Origin: Shewanella psychrophila
GTDB lineage: Bacteria > Pseudomonadota > Gammaproteobacteria > Enterobacterales > Shewanellaceae
Assembly: GCF_002005305.1 (NCBI RefSeq)
Contig: NZ_CP014782.1
Location: 5,828,001 to 5,892,000, forward strand
Direction: 5' to 3'
Length of the DNA: 64,000 nt
Under the pieces are notes generated by a model. That model worked only from the letters and a program-made list of their open reading frames with translations, searched no databases and had not been told where the DNA came from. The number at the start of each line of letters is the position of its first letter. The first letter of the stretch is position 1. Made by a program: the position numbers and the translations under genes. Below, one piece after another: positions 1 through 10,598 of the stretch.

Positions 1-66
1 ATGGGTATTATATTGGCTTGCTGAAAATGTTCCTCATCACATTAAAATAATAGTAAGAATAAAATA

Positions 67-828
67 ATGTTTAGAGTTGTAGCTGCCCTACTTGTATCTG
101 TTCCTATGTCTGCCTGGGCCTTAGTGCCACCCGATTACCAGGAGCCCCCCAGTGATTTCACCGCAGAAATCGAGGCGGGTTTACAGCTAAATACAGGAAA
201 TACTGAATCCAGTAGCTTTAATGGTCGAACCAAGCTGGTTTACGACACAGAGCAGTTTAGACAGGAAGGCACCTTTAAACTCTATTACGCTGCCGATGAT
301 GAAAAAACCACGGCGGAGAAATATGATGTCCAGTTGCAGTCCAGTTATAAGTTAGATAATGATTTTTCATGGCTGGATGATGGCTATGTTTTCGGTCGAG
401 GTGACTTCACCCTCGACCGTTTTGGTAGTTACACCCAAATATCTACGGTTTCTGTAGGTTACGGTTTCGATGCAATATCAAATAGCGACACTAAACTCAG
501 CTTAGAAATCGGTCCTGGTTACCGATATAACATGCCTATCGAAACTGAATTAGAACCCAATCCCGGAGCCGAAAAAGACATCATTGTTCGTACTGCCGCC
601 AAGTTTGAACAAAAACTGCAGGAATACACTAGCCTCAACGCCGATCTCACCGCCGAAGTGGGTGAGAACAACAGCACACTCACCTTAGATATGAACTACA
701 AGAACACCCTGTTCCAAGACTGGGCCTTCAAAATCGGTGTCAATATTAAGTACACAGATATAGTCCCTATAGGCACTAAGCAAACTGATACCATCACCAC
801 ATTCAACTTGCTCTATACGTTCCAGTAA
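67..828 (+). CDS. DUF481 (YdiY-like) outer-membrane protein
   Basis: The 253-residue product has a signal peptide of about 18 residues ending in SAWA. The rest is rich in alternating aromatic and polar strands (for example GRTKLVYDTEQF, FKLYYAADDEKT, DLTAEVGENN), typical of a beta-barrel. The early motif EAGLQLNTGNTESSSFNGR and the overall length match the DUF481/YdiY family, often annotated as salt-induced outer membrane protein; its substrate is not known. The ATG follows a weak AG-rich stretch, and a start further upstream is not supported. It appears to be monocistronic, with an IS element about 450 bases downstream. The family call is firm; the role is not. Confidence 0.85.
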   Translation: MFRVVAALLVSVPMSAWALVPPDYQEPPSDFTAEIEAGLQLNTGNTESSSFNGRTKLVYDTEQFRQEGTFKLYYAADDEKTTAEKYDVQLQSSYKLDNDFSWLDDGYVFGRGDFTLDRFGSYTQISTVSVGYGFDAISNSDTKLSLEIGPGYRYNMPIETELEPNPGAEKDIIVRTAAKFEQKLQEYTSLNADLTAEVGENNSTLTLDMNYKNTLFQDWAFKIGVNIKYTDIVPIGTKQTDTITTFNLLYTFQ

Positions 829-1262
829 GTTGCTCGTTTCCAGTCATAGGGTCACTTGTCGGATAACAAGTTGCTGAAATATCTTTTATTGGTTCATCTG
901 GCTGATGTTGTTATCTGGCAGCGACCTGTTAACCATGACTTCATAGTTATCTATCACCTGCCGTGGGCTTAAGTGCAAACACTTCAGTGACACGGCGCGA
1001 GTATATCCCTATAGCCTCTACGACATCAAACAACATCCATGTTTAACTGCCAGTTCGATATCCCAATCTCTCGCTCAAAGCGCTTCACAATGTAAAGCTT
1101 CGCCCTGAAACCTAAGGTCACTGCCGCGTTTACACCTGAGTATTTCTCTCTTCGATTTAGGCATAATTTAAACAACGTTTTTAATACTTGAAAAACCAGC
1201 AAGATCTATAGAGGTTGGAGAATAGGTTTTCAGGAAAGTCTAAAAAGTTAAGTTTATAGACC
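829..1262. other. Gene-free stretch between DUF481 gene and IS4 element
   Basis: No convincing gene is seen in these 434 bases. A small stem (ACTTGT...ACAAGT, 853-870) lies just after the DUF481 stop and might be a weak terminator. On the minus strand, bases 885-1000 contain a short open stretch reading LSPRQVIDNYEV and onwards to a stop. It has no start and no ribosome-binding site, so it may be a fragment of an old repeat or gene. This could not be settled by eye. Confidence 0.5.
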
Positions 1263-1273
1263 GTGCAGAGCCG
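1263..1273. repeat. Left target-site duplication of the IS4 element
   Basis: GTGCAGAGCCG lies immediately outside the left IS end and is repeated exactly at 2686-2696 outside the right end. An 11-bp duplication is within the usual 10-13 bp range of IS4-family insertions. Confidence 0.93.
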
Positions 1274-1289
1274 TAATGCCGATCATTTA
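1274..1289. repeat. Left terminal inverted repeat of IS4 element
   Basis: The first 16 bases, TAATGCCGATCATTTA, match the reverse complement of the last 16 bases (2670-2685) at 13 positions, with the first eight identical. Confidence 0.85.
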
Positions 1290-1330
1290 GTGATTTATCG
1301 ATCGGTTGACTGATCTTCTAGATGCTTCAG

Positions 1331-1364
1331 AATCCGAGTCCTATCTCTAGGTCTCGGATTTTTT
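1331..1364 (+). terminator. Terminator-like hairpin abutting the transposase start codon
   Basis: AATCCGAG (1331-1338) pairs with CTCGGATT (1353-1360). After a T-T mismatch, an inner CCTA/TAGG stem closes a TCTC loop. A run of T follows directly and ends at the ATG of the transposase at 1365. This has the form of an intrinsic terminator placed between the IS end and its gene. Such structures are known to protect insertion sequences from read-through transcription, but the role here is inferred. Confidence 0.7.
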
Positions 1365-2666
1365 ATGCAAGTTTCCCAAGCTTTTGACATGATCAACCAA
1401 CTCAAGCCCCATCAAGTTGAAACCCTCGCAGATTTACTCCCTCTGGAGTTGATAGAGGAAGCGTATTCATTAACTGAAACAGTCACGATTAGAAAACGTA
1501 AATTAACACTAGAGTCAATGGCTTGGCTTATTATTGGAATGGCTATCTATAATGATAAGTCGATGGCTCACATCATTAACATGCTCGATATCGTTGATAG
1601 AGAGGGCAAGCCATTTGTTGCTCCGAGCGCATTAACTCAACGACGAAAAAATCTCGGTGAAGCGGCAATGAAAGCTCTGTTTGAGTGCACTCAAGCTCAC
1701 TGAAATCGTGAAGCTCTACATCCAAACTGGAATGGACTGACGTTACTGGGAGTCGATGGTGTAGTCTGGCGGGCGGAAGATACTCCCGATAATGCAGAAG
1801 CCTTTTCTCGACAAAAAGAGACTCAATATCCTCAAGTTCGTATGGTCTGCCAAATGGAATTGAGTAGCCATCTTATTACCGCCAGTGCTTTCGATGATTA
1901 CGCCGTTAATGAGATGATTTTGGCCGAAAAGCTTATCGACTCCACACCGGATCATAGTCTGACATTGTTTGATCGAGGCTTTTATTCTCTAGGGCTACTT
2001 TATCAGTGGCAATCCACAGGTAACGAGCGACACTGGCTAATTCCGTTGAAAAAAAATGTCCAATATGAAGTGCTCCGCAGCTTGGGGCGCAACGATAAAA
2101 TCGTTCAATTAAAAAGTAATCCACATGCCAGAAAACGATGGCCTGAGCTGCCTTATGAGCTGGAAGTTCGGCTGATAAGTCGAAAGATTAATGGCAAGGA
2201 ATACTCGGTTTTGACATCAATGATAGATCCCATGCGTTATCCCGTTGCAGACATAGCTGACTTATACGTGCATCGATGGGAAATAGAATTAGGTTATCGA
2301 GAGCAAAAACAATACATGCTAGGTAATCGTTTAACGTTGAGAAGTCGACTGCCAGAGCTTGTAAAACAGGAGTTGTGGGGGATCTTACTCACCTACAATC
2401 TAGTGCGTTATCAGATGGTGAAAATGTGTCATCAACTCAAAGGGGATTATCTCCCTTATCAGTTGAGTTTTAATGGTTCTTTGGCTCATATTTTGAGGCT
2501 ATTAGTGGGTTTGCCCTACTCGACACCAGGTGCAATTCCTCGTCAGCTTAAATATTTCTATGAAATGGCTGAAAGCCTGATTTTAGAGCCCCGACGAACT
2601 CGGTCTTTTCCTAGAACGGTCAAGCGCAGACCACAGAAATATGCCAGAAATAAAAAATGCCAGTAA
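1365..2666 (+). pseudogene. IS4-family DDE transposase, interrupted by in-frame TGA
   Basis: One continuous frame runs from the ATG at 1365 to the TAA at 2664-2666, but codon 113 (1701-1703) is TGA. Both halves are in the same frame, so this is a nonsense change and not a frameshift. Part 1 has the IS4 N-terminal domain (MQVSQAFDMINQLKP, LTQRRKNLG). Part 2 carries the first Asp in LLGVDGVV, the second in [10 protein letters not shown], and the YREK pattern [15 protein letters not shown] (Y-2-R-3-E-6-K). The context [17 protein letters not shown] suggests the lost residue was Trp (TGG to TGA). No Shine-Dalgarno is visible before the ATG. Without suppression the element cannot move on its own. 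Confidence 0.9.
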
Positions 2667-2669
2667 GCT

Positions 2670-2685
2670 TAACTTACCGGCATTA
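2670..2685. repeat. Right terminal inverted repeat of IS4 element
   Basis: These 16 bases end in CCGGCATTA. Their reverse complement begins TAATGCCGGT and matches the left end at 13 of 16 positions. Confidence 0.85.
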
Positions 2686-2696
2686 GTGCAGAGCCG
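2686..2696. repeat. Right target-site duplication of the IS4 element
   Basis: GTGCAGAGCCG is identical to 1263-1273. With the following bases the restored target reads AGAGCCGAGGCTTTTT, a short stem plus T-run, so the element may have inserted in a weak terminator. Confidence 0.93.
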
Positions 2697-2732
2697 AGGC
2701 TTTTTCCATTTCTATTCTCTTGGCCAACATAC

Positions 2733-3212
2733 TCAATATCTGGACAGTACTTCTTTTTTTTCTATATCAAATTCTTCTTGAGTAATTATCCCAGTATCTT
2801 TTAATTCTTTCAGTTTTTTTAACTCTGTATACATATCTGTAGAGTTAACATCTTTAGGTTTTACATTGACGTTGCTGTTTACATTAACCACTTTATCAGC
2901 GTCTTTTACCAGCGGTTTAGCACTACCACCTGGCTGTACACATCTAAAATGCAACTCGGTTGAGCCAAGTCGCCCAGGAGCTGCAGGTGCAACGGTCTCA
3001 CGTAGTGTTAGAACTTCTAAACTTTTTTGGCTACAAAATGCATTGGCTTCTTGGTAGACCTCTGCTTTGTTGCTCAATGAAACACCAATACCAGGAGAAC
3101 CATCTTTTTTACCAATAAAATATGAGTCCTGGCTCATAGGAATCACACCTGTGCTTGAGCATCCTGAAATGATTAGAAATGCCATAGAAGAAAAAAATAT
3201 TTTGTTATTCAT
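2733..3212 (-). CDS. SHOCT-domain lipoprotein
   Basis: The 159-residue product starts with a lipoprotein signal (MNNKIFFSSMAFLIISGCSS; lipobox ISGC, Cys18), so it is probably membrane-anchored in the periplasm. The middle (about 30-105) has two further Cys (FCSQ, FRCVQ) that could form a disulfide. A low-complexity N/V-rich linker (about 107-123, NVNSNVNVKPKDVNS) leads to a C-terminal SHOCT domain (about 127-158, ELKKLKELKDTGIITQEEF, EKKEVL), a short helical module often found at protein termini. The function is unknown. The gene ends about 50 bases from the IS4 insertion, which left it intact. Confidence 0.8.
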   Translation of the reverse strand: MNNKIFFSSMAFLIISGCSSTGVIPMSQDSYFIGKKDGSPGIGVSLSNKAEVYQEANAFCSQKSLEVLTLRETVAPAAPGRLGSTELHFRCVQPGGSAKPLVKDADKVVNVNSNVNVKPKDVNSTDMYTELKKLKELKDTGIITQEEFDIEKKEVLSRY

Positions 3213-3505
3213 TTTGTCACTCTCATTAACACAGGCGTGTTTGAACGCCTTTTAACTAAGACTACCCAGACAGAACCGAACTAGCAGGATTAACACGTTA
3301 AACGATCCAACCATACACTTGCGCGAGCATAACAAGACCCTGATGTAAAATAGCATTAACCTTTGGGCTCTCAATTTCAAAGTACTCTAACATCATATTG
3401 AAATCACTTCAGTTGTAACTCATAGAACACTGTACTTGATCAACAATTTGTATTAATAAAAGGCCAGAGAAAAATAGGTCTAATCGAAGAAAGTAAATAG
3501 CCCAG

Positions 3506-3563
3506 TGTAGGTGCGGCTATGAGCTTCCAAAACAAGGATGTTTTGGCAGAGCCCACAGGGAAG
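3506..3563. repeat. Dispersed repeat with CCAAAACA/TGTTTTGG hairpin, copy 1
   Basis: This 58-bp core begins TGTAGGTGCGGCT and matches 3881-3938 at 53 of 58 positions. Its centre holds a perfect 8-bp stem, CCAAAACA (3527-3534) with TGTTTTGG (3539-3546). Looser similarity extends beyond the core on both sides, from about 3476 to about 3780. No gene is seen here. Confidence 0.8.
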
Positions 3564-3789
3564 GCTCTTATGAAATCAAGAGCCGGCGACTCGCAGCACC
3601 TTCTCAACTGAAGAGGGCACATAAGGTCGTTTTTAGGCATCCTGCCTCAACGACATTGGTGCATCCCTGCACTGCCCGCCGTAGGCTATCAGTAACATTG
3701 AAAGTATGACCTTCAATGATCAACCAAATCCCTATATTACCTAGACCAACAACAGAGAATGTATTTAAACTTGATCTTTGCAAGGGCTA

Positions 3790-3822
3790 TGGATTCCCGC
3801 CCACAAGCATTGCGGGAATGAC
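3790..3822. repeat. Short palindromic element (ATTCCCGC...GCGGGAAT)
   Basis: ATTCCCGC (3793-3800) pairs exactly with GCGGGAAT (3812-3819) around an 11-base loop. It looks like the small REP-like intergenic elements common in Shewanella genomes; copy number in this genome cannot be seen from one window. Confidence 0.6.
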
Positions 3823-3880
3823 AAATGTTGGACTACGTTCCATCACAACAAAGACTAAATCGAAGAGATAGATAAACGGG

Positions 3881-3938
3881 TGTAGGTGCGGCTGCGAGCT
3901 TCCAAAACAGGGATGTTTTGGTAGAGCCCACATGGAAG
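3881..3938. repeat. Dispersed repeat with CCAAAACA/TGTTTTGG hairpin, copy 2
   Basis: This is the second copy of the 58-bp core at 3506-3563 (53/58 identical), with the same stem at 3902-3921. Flanking similarity includes the preceding CTAAATCGAAGA and a distal AGAAAATGTATTCAAGCTT (near 4050), which resembles AGAGAATGTATTTAAACTT near 3755. The whole 3470-4100 stretch is therefore an imperfect, diverged direct duplication. The 3213-4200 region holds no supported gene. Confidence 0.75.
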
Positions 3939-4206
3939 TGTTCACGGCGTCTCGCAGAAGTACCTGCATATAAGCCCGCTGCAAGCGATAGGTAACAATG
4001 AAGCAGAAAATTATAAACACACTATCCAATAACAACTCAGCCAAAAGCTAAATCAGAAAATGTATTCAAGCTTTATTCGAAGCTAGCCTACCTTGTGGTG
4101 GAGAGTAGAAGTAGCTGCACATTCCTCGCCGGACAGGCGGTAGATTACATTGAAGGTACAACCTCCATACACACTTTCATGTATCAATTAGCCAAATATC
4201 AGATAC

Positions 4207-4241
4207 AAAAATGCCGATGAGGACTAAACCACATCGGCATT
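4207..4241 (-). terminator. Intrinsic terminator of rlmB
   Basis: AATGCCGATG (4210-4219) and CATCGGCATT (4232-4241) form a perfect 10-bp stem with a 12-base loop. Read on the minus strand it is followed by TTTTTG, downstream of the rlmB stop. Confidence 0.85.
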
Positions 4242-4303
4242 CAATAACTCTGACTAACACCTAATGAGCTAGCCAATGAAAATTAACCTAGTCGAATTCG
4301 CGA

Positions 4304-5056
4304 CTATAGTCGTTGTCTTACAGCCTCGAACATGCAAATTCCGCTGGCGACGGAGACGTTCAGGCTTGAAACTGATCCTGACATAGGAATCGATGCAATC
4401 GAATCGCAACCTTCACGGGTTAAACGACGCAGGCCTTTATCTTCGGCGCCCATGGCGATAGCCAGTGGGCCTTTAAGATCAGTCTTGTATAAGTCGCTAT
4501 CGGCTTCACCCGCAGCGCCAACGATCCAAACACCTTTATCTTGTATGCTCTTCATGGTGCGCGCTAAGTTGGTCACTTGAAACAAAGGCACCACTTCAGC
4601 CGCGCCGCAAGCCACTTTACTCACTGTAGGTGTTAAGCCTACAGAGTTATCGCGAGGGACAATGACGCCATGTACACCCGCGGCATCAGCATTACGTAAG
4701 CAAGCGCCTAGGTTATGGGGATCGGTAACACCGTCTAAGATTAAAAAGAAAGGCGTTTCCGTCTTCTCTACTTCTATCTTATCAAGCAGTGCCGATAGAT
4801 CATTATCATTAAGCTGTTTTACGGCCTTTACACGAGCTAACACACCTTGATGTTGTCCATTGTCAGATTTTTCATCAAGGACTTTTCGCGCTGATGTTTG
4901 TACTGAAATACCGTACTCAGCAGCCATCTGGATAAGCGTGGCTAATCTTTTATCATCACGGCCAGCTTGTACCCAAAGTTCGATCACTCGCTCCGGACTA
5001 TGCTTTAGTACCGCTTCAACAGCGTGAATTCCGAAGGTGATATCTTGTTTTTTCAT
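4304..5056 (-). CDS. rlmB: 23S rRNA (guanosine-2251-2'-O)-methyltransferase RlmB
   Basis: The 250-residue protein is a SPOUT-class methyltransferase of the TrmH/RlmB group, close to the E. coli enzyme in length. An N-terminal L7Ae-like substrate-binding domain (about 1-80) precedes the knotted catalytic domain. Motif 1 is [17 protein letters not shown] (about 108-124) with the conserved Asn and Arg, motif 2 [11 protein letters not shown] (199-209), motif 3 [18 protein letters not shown] (223-240). It makes Gm2251 in the peptidyl-transferase P loop. It lies 15 bases downstream of rnr on the same strand and is followed by a terminator, so the two are probably cotranscribed. Confidence 0.96.
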   Translation of the reverse strand: MKKQDITFGIHAVEAVLKHSPERVIELWVQAGRDDKRLATLIQMAAEYGISVQTSARKVLDEKSDNGQHQGVLARVKAVKQLNDNDLSALLDKIEVEKTETPFFLILDGVTDPHNLGACLRNADAAGVHGVIVPRDNSVGLTPTVSKVACGAAEVVPLFQVTNLARTMKSIQDKGVWIVGAAGEADSDLYKTDLKGPLAIAMGAEDKGLRRLTREGCDSIASIPMSGSVSSLNVSVASGICMFEAVRQRL

Positions 5057-5071
5057 CTATTTCAGTCTCTA

Positions 5072-7561
5072 TTACTTGCTTGCTTTGACTTTACGTTTAG
5101 CAGGGCTCTTTTTTACTGAAGTCTTTTTTGCTGAAGACTTTTTAGCCTTCGACTTCTTAGCCGTCGTTTTTGTTTTAGCACCGGGCTTTTTAGCTCCACC
5201 GCTTGTATTGGTTTTATCTGAATCAGCAGAAGCTTTACCCGCCGCGACTTTTGAGCGAGAACCGCGTCGTTTAGGTTTACCGCTCTTTTCTGCTTTACCT
5301 AGCTTAGCGCCCTCTGCATTGACCCGCTCTCTGGCAGTCATCGGCTTCTTGCCGCGGCTTGGACGTTTAGACTTACCTTCCTCACCCGCCATCATCAGAT
5401 CAATTTGACGATCATCTAAATTCACACCAGCAACTTTTACAGTGACGGCATCACCAAGTTGATAGATTTGACCTGAGGCTTCTCCCACTAGGCGTTGACG
5501 CATATTATCATATTGGAAGTAATCGCTACCAAGACTGGAAATATGCACTAAACCATCGATAAATAACTTATTCAGACGGACAAACATGCCGAAGTGAGTA
5601 ACTGAGGCCACCACAGCGTCGAAGGTATCGCCCACGTGATCTTGCATAAACTCACATTTGAGCCAATCACTGACATCACGGGTCGCCTCATCGGCGCGGC
5701 GCTCGGTAGTCGAACACTCGACACCGAGAAGATCTAGCTCTTCTAGCTGATAGTTATAACCACCATCTGACGTCCACTTCTCTGACGCCTCGCCCTGTTC
5801 TTTCGCCAACAAGTAACGAATAACCCGGTGCAAGATCAAATCCGGGTAACGACGAATAGGCGAGGTAAAGTGAGAATAAGCTTCTAAGGCTAAACCAAAG
5901 TGTCCTTCGTTATCCGGCGTGTAGGTCGCTTGCTTCATAGAGCGCAGCAACATAATTTGGATAAGCTCTGCATCGGGTCTGTCGGTGATCAATTCCATCA
6001 GCGCCTGATAATCGGTCGGTGTAGGCTCAAGCCCTCCGCCGATGCTCAAGCCACGCTCCTTGAGGAAGTCTTTGAAGTTAGTCAGCTTCTGCTCAGATGG
6101 AGACTCATGAACCCGGTACAAGACCTCGCCCTTGTGCTTTTTGACGAACTTAGCCGAAGCTACGTTGGCTAAGATCATGCATTCTTCGATGATCTTATGA
6201 GCCTGATTACGATTTCTCGGTATTATGCTGTCAATCTTTCTGTCGTCATTAAAGACAAACTGAGTCTCAGTGGTCTCGAATGCGATAGCGCCTCTCTGTG
6301 CACGTGTTTCATCTAACGTCAGATACAGGGACTGCAATGTTTGAAGGTGCGGGAATATAGGTTTGAGCTTATCACTCACCTCTCCACCTTCGAGCATATC
6401 GGCAACCTGAGTATAGGTCAGACGAGCATGGGAATGCATAACTGCCGGATAGAACTTATATCCAGAGAGTTTACCTGCTGCGGAGATAGTCATCTCGGCT
6501 ACCATACATAAACGGTCGACCTCTGGCATCAAGGAGCATAATCCATTAGAGATCTTTTCCGGCAGCATAGGGATCACTTGCGACGGGAAGTACACCGAGT
6601 TACCTCGACTACGTGCTTCCTTATCTAATGCAGATTCCGTACGTACGTAGTGACTCACATCGGCAATTGCCACCCATAAACGCCAGCCACCGCTCTTTTT
6701 CGATTCAGCATAAACTGCATCGTCGAAATCACGGGCATCTTCGCCATCTATAGTGACTAAAGGCAAGTGACGTAGATCGACTCGCCCCTCTTTATCAGCG
6801 TCGGTGACTTCATCGGGAATAGCACGTAGCTTCTTCTCAATTAGCCCCGACCAGGTATGTGGCAGGTCATAATTACGCAAAGCAATTTCAATTTCCATAC
6901 CAGGGGCTAGCTGCTTACCCAGCACTTCTGTCACTTTACCAGCCGCCTTCACATAACGGCCCGGACGACGTGTCAATTCGAGTACCACGACATCACCTTG
7001 ACGAGCACCGTTACGGTCCTCATCGGCAATGAGTATCTCTTGACCTATACGCCTGTCATCGGCAATGACAAACGCCATGCCAGAATCCAGGTGGAAACGT
7101 CCCACTAAGGCTGCAGCTCTCTGTTCGACCAGGCGCACGATGCGTGCTTCGCGACGTCCCTTACGATCGACTCCGGCCTTCTGTGCCAGTACCTTGTCCC
7201 CGTGGAAGTACATCATCATGTCACGGTTATTGATGAAGAGGTCGTCACCGCCCTCTTCCAGCTTCAAGAAGCCAAAACCATCTCTATGACCAATAATAGT
7301 ACCAGTCAGTAAGTCCATACGCTCGGGGAGGCCGTAGGCCTGTCCACGGGTAAATACAAGCTGCCCATCCCGTTCCATGGCACGTAATCGGCGTCTTAGC
7401 GCTTCAAGCTGCTCCTCACTTTCGAGTTTAAGCGCTTGTGCTATGCGTTCACGGTTTAACGGGGATTTTTCTGATCGTAAGTATTCTAAAATAAACTCAC
7501 GGCTTGGAATGGGGTTTTCGTAATTTTGTTGTTCACGCTTTAAATGCGGATCTTTGATCAT
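5072..7561 (-). CDS. rnr: Ribonuclease R (3'-5' exoribonuclease)
   Basis: The 829-residue protein has the full RNase R plan: N-terminal winged helix (about 20-80), two cold-shock domains (about 85-240), RNB catalytic domain with the acidic cluster [13 protein letters not shown] (Asp272, 278, 280, 281), an S1 domain (about 645-725), and a Lys/Arg/Ala-rich tail (about 735-829) with repeated KK/KT/AKK blocks. The enzyme degrades structured RNA processively. The tail is slightly longer than in E. coli (813 residues in all). A 7-bp GC hairpin sits about 20 bases before the start. The neighbours rlmB downstream and motX upstream match the usual Shewanella/Vibrio order. Confidence 0.97.
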   Translation of the reverse strand: MIKDPHLKREQQNYENPIPSREFILEYLRSEKSPLNRERIAQALKLESEEQLEALRRRLRAMERDGQLVFTRGQAYGLPERMDLLTGTIIGHRDGFGFLKLEEGGDDLFINNRDMMMYFHGDKVLAQKAGVDRKGRREARIVRLVEQRAAALVGRFHLDSGMAFVIADDRRIGQEILIADEDRNGARQGDVVVLELTRRPGRYVKAAGKVTEVLGKQLAPGMEIEIALRNYDLPHTWSGLIEKKLRAIPDEVTDADKEGRVDLRHLPLVTIDGEDARDFDDAVYAESKKSGGWRLWVAIADVSHYVRTESALDKEARSRGNSVYFPSQVIPMLPEKISNGLCSLMPEVDRLCMVAEMTISAAGKLSGYKFYPAVMHSHARLTYTQVADMLEGGEVSDKLKPIFPHLQTLQSLYLTLDETRAQRGAIAFETTETQFVFNDDRKIDSIIPRNRNQAHKIIEECMILANVASAKFVKKHKGEVLYRVHESPSEQKLTNFKDFLKERGLSIGGGLEPTPTDYQALMELITDRPDAELIQIMLLRSMKQATYTPDNEGHFGLALEAYSHFTSPIRRYPDLILHRVIRYLLAKEQGEASEKWTSDGGYNYQLEELDLLGVECSTTERRADEATRDVSDWLKCEFMQDHVGDTFDAVVASVTHFGMFVRLNKLFIDGLVHISSLGSDYFQYDNMRQRLVGEASGQIYQLGDAVTVKVAGVNLDDRQIDLMMAGEEGKSKRPSRGKKPMTARERVNAEGAKLGKAEKSGKPKRRGSRSKVAAGKASADSDKTNTSGGAKKPGAKTKTTAKKSKAKKSSAKKTSVKKSPAKRKVKASK

Positions 7562-7580
7562 TCAATATCTCAAATATTTT

Positions 7581-7596
7581 CCCGGAACATTCCGGG
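7581..7596 (-). promoter_or_regulatory. Leader hairpin before rnr
   Basis: CCCGGAA and TTCCGGG form a perfect 7-bp stem with a 2-base loop, 20 bases upstream of the rnr start. No T-run follows on either strand, so it is not a standard terminator. It may shape the rnr leader, or end the motX transcript in a factor-dependent way. Confidence 0.4.
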
Positions 7597-7629
7597 TCAC
7601 ACCAATTACTACTAGGTAAATGGTATTGT

Positions 7630-8286
7630 TTATCGGGATCTCAGGTGCTCCTGTTTTGCCCTGGCAACTGCACTGGGCGGCATCTTCTGCTCTAGCACCT
7701 TCAATAATTCTAAGGCTTTATGTTTTGTCGCCTCATCACTAAATACATCGTTATATAGCCAGTGATATCCCATCTCAAAATCTCTTGGGCTACCATAGCC
7801 TTCACCAAATAGTCTTACTAGCATCATACGTGACGGCAGATCGCCATTGGCCGCTGCGGGCATCACATAATGAATGGCTCTCTCGCGATCTTGTATCACA
7901 AATTGCCCATCGTGATAATACTCTGCGATCCTGAGCATAGCTTCGGCGCTCCCCTGCTCTGCAGAGTCACGCAGTAAAGAGATCCCTCTCGGTGGATTTG
8001 CTTTGACACAAATACCATGATTAAGCATCTCTGCCCACAGGTACTGATACAGAGGCTGCTTAAGCACCTCGGCTCTCGCCTCAATATCCTGTACTAACTG
8101 GCAATCATCACCCGTGACTCGCGTAAGATATTGTTTAGTCCGTATCAGTTCAATTAACTGCTCCTGACTATAAACATCCACAGCTCGAGTATCGGCCCAG
8201 CTTAAAGCTGGCGTCACCATGGCTATCGATAACAACAGATAACGCCACATGATTTTCGATGAAACTTTTAGCACTTCTTGTAGCAT
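7630..8286 (-). CDS. motX: Sodium-type flagellar motor protein MotX
   Basis: The 218-residue exported protein has a signal peptide ending near ALSWADT (residues about 24-33) and Sel1-like repeats (about 100-180: GISLLRDSAEQGSAEAMLRIAEYYHDG, AIHYVMPAAANGDLPSRMMLVRLFGEGYG). The segment VDVYSQEQLIELIRTKQYL followed by DDCQLVQDIEARAEVL is typical of MotX. MotX forms the T ring with MotY and is needed for the Na+-driven polar flagellar stator. Its position between purA and rnr is the conserved one in Vibrio and Shewanella. The first start has a GAGAG Shine-Dalgarno; an ATG at codon 13 is an alternative that gives a more standard signal peptide. Confidence 0.88.
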   Translation of the reverse strand: MLQEVLKVSSKIMWRYLLLSIAMVTPALSWADTRAVDVYSQEQLIELIRTKQYLTRVTGDDCQLVQDIEARAEVLKQPLYQYLWAEMLNHGICVKANPPRGISLLRDSAEQGSAEAMLRIAEYYHDGQFVIQDRERAIHYVMPAAANGDLPSRMMLVRLFGEGYGSPRDFEMGYHWLYNDVFSDEATKHKALELLKVLEQKMPPSAVARAKQEHLRSR

Positions 8287-8484
8287 GAGCTCTCTCGCGA
8301 AAAATTCATAAACATAAGTAGTGATCAGACAAAATATTCGACTGTCAGCTGACTGAGTGAATAACTTGTCTCATCAATACTCTCCTACTAACTATACATA
8401 ATAGGTCATCGGCACCATGATGTTTTTCTTGAGCATTTGCTTCAACCTAAGCAAGTCTATTTAAACCTTCACTTATGTCAATAA

Positions 8485-8504
8485 AAAGGCCGCTATATGC
8501 GGCC
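8485..8504 (-). terminator. Intrinsic terminator of purA
   Basis: GGCCGC (8488-8493) and GCGGCC (8499-8504) form a GC-only stem with a 5-base loop. On the minus strand it is followed by TTTTTA, a few bases after the purA stop. Confidence 0.9.
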
Positions 8505-8512
8505 TCTTTCTA

Positions 8513-9841
<1,329 letters not shown>

Positions 9842-9874
9842 TTAGCAGATCTATAGGGGCGGTAGGCAAGTAAT

Positions 9875-10063
9875 TTATGAAAAAATAATCAACAAAACAA
9901 TACCGGCGGTTACTAAACCACCACCCAAACGTTGCAGAAGTTGCTGATTTTGGTTCGAAATTTCCTTTAAATATGCTCTCCAGCGATTAGGAAATAACAG
10001 TGGTCCAATTCCTTCGATAACAAGCACTATTCCTAACGCTAGCATGATGAGCTGTAGTGACAT
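9875..10063 (-). CDS. DUF2065 (YjeT-like) small membrane protein
   Basis: The 62-residue protein consists of two hydrophobic helices (about 2-22 and 44-61) around a polar stretch FPNRWRAYLKEISNQNQQLLQRLGG. The pattern ALGIVLVIEGIGPLLFPNRWR is that of DUF2065 proteins such as E. coli YjeT, which also sits beside purA. It is an inner-membrane protein of unknown function. It lies 54 bases upstream of purA on the same strand and may be cotranscribed. Confidence 0.88.
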   Translation of the reverse strand: MSLQLIMLALGIVLVIEGIGPLLFPNRWRAYLKEISNQNQQLLQRLGGGLVTAGIVLLIIFS

Positions 10064-10143
10064 AATTTAGAATTCCGAATAGCGGGAATGAGATTAAGGT
10101 TAGATTAGCAAATCGGCAAGGGGATGGTCTATTTTCAGGCAAT

Positions 10144-10171
10144 AAAAAACCCAGCAAAAGCTGGGTTTTTT
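10144..10171 (-). terminator. Intrinsic terminator of rplM-rpsI
   Basis: CCCAGC and GCTGGG, extended by A/T pairs on both sides, close an AAAA loop with T-runs in both directions. It lies just after the rpsI stop. Confidence 0.9.
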
Positions 10172-10191
10172 GAGTTCTCGATAGCGAAAAA

Positions 10192-10584
10192 TTAACGCTT
10201 TGAGAATTGTGGCTTACGACGTGCTTTACGTAGACCAACTTTCTTACGCTCAACTTTACGAGCATCACGGGTAACGAAACCAGCAGCACGTAGAGATGGA
10301 CGTAGAGATTCATCAAGTTCCATCAGTGCACGGGTAATACCGTGACGGATTGCACCTGCTTGGCCAGTGATACCACCGCCCTTTACAGTTACATAGATGT
10401 CTAGTTTTTCAGTCATTTCAACTAGCTCTAGTGGCTGACGAACAACCATACGAGCAGTTTCACGACCAAAATACTGATCTAGTGGAAGTTGATTGACAAC
10501 TATGTTGCCAGTTCCTGCTTTCGCGAATACGCGTGCAGTTGATGTTTTGCGACGGCCAGTGCCGTAGTACTGAGTTGCAGCCAT
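10192..10584 (-). CDS. rpsI: 30S ribosomal protein S9
   Basis: The 130-residue S9 has the typical N-terminal [15 protein letters not shown], the [19 protein letters not shown] segment, and the conserved basic C-terminus ending KPQFSKR that reaches the ribosomal P site. It follows rplM by 14 bases, as in nearly all proteobacteria, and shares its promoter and terminator. Confidence 0.98.
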   Translation of the reverse strand: MAATQYYGTGRRKTSTARVFAKAGTGNIVVNQLPLDQYFGRETARMVVRQPLELVEMTEKLDIYVTVKGGGITGQAGAIRHGITRALMELDESLRPSLRAAGFVTRDARKVERKKVGLRKARRKPQFSKR

Positions 10585-10598
10585 TAGCTTAATCCCGT

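Larger units (their letters stand above)
1274..2685 (+). mobile_element. IS4-family insertion sequence, 1412 bp, transposase inactivated
   Basis: The element is bounded by terminal inverted repeats: left end TAATGCCGATCATTTA and right end (reverse complement) TAATGCCGGTAAGTTA, 13 of 16 identical. It is flanked by a perfect 11-bp direct repeat. Inside lies one transposase frame (1365-2666) with an IS4 N-terminal domain and a DDE core with a YREK signature, interrupted by one stop codon. The exact target duplication means both ends come from a single insertion and suggests that it is fairly recent. The insertion sits about 50 bases from the 3' end of the convergent SHOCT lipoprotein gene and does not break a coding sequence. 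Confidence 0.93.

Noticed and set aside
885..1000. Minus-strand peptide remnant (LSPRQVIDNYEV and following)
   Set aside because: Short, no start or ribosome-binding site, and upstream stops; too little to call a gene or a family.
1701..1703. Transposase TGA as selenocysteine or programmed read-through
   Set aside because: No SECIS-like hairpin right after the codon, and the expected residue in this position is Trp; a simple nonsense change explains it.
5037..5408. Open frame on the plus strand opposite the end of rnr
   Set aside because: It mirrors the Lys/Ala-rich tail of RNase R, which makes long antisense frames by composition; no ribosome-binding site or family.
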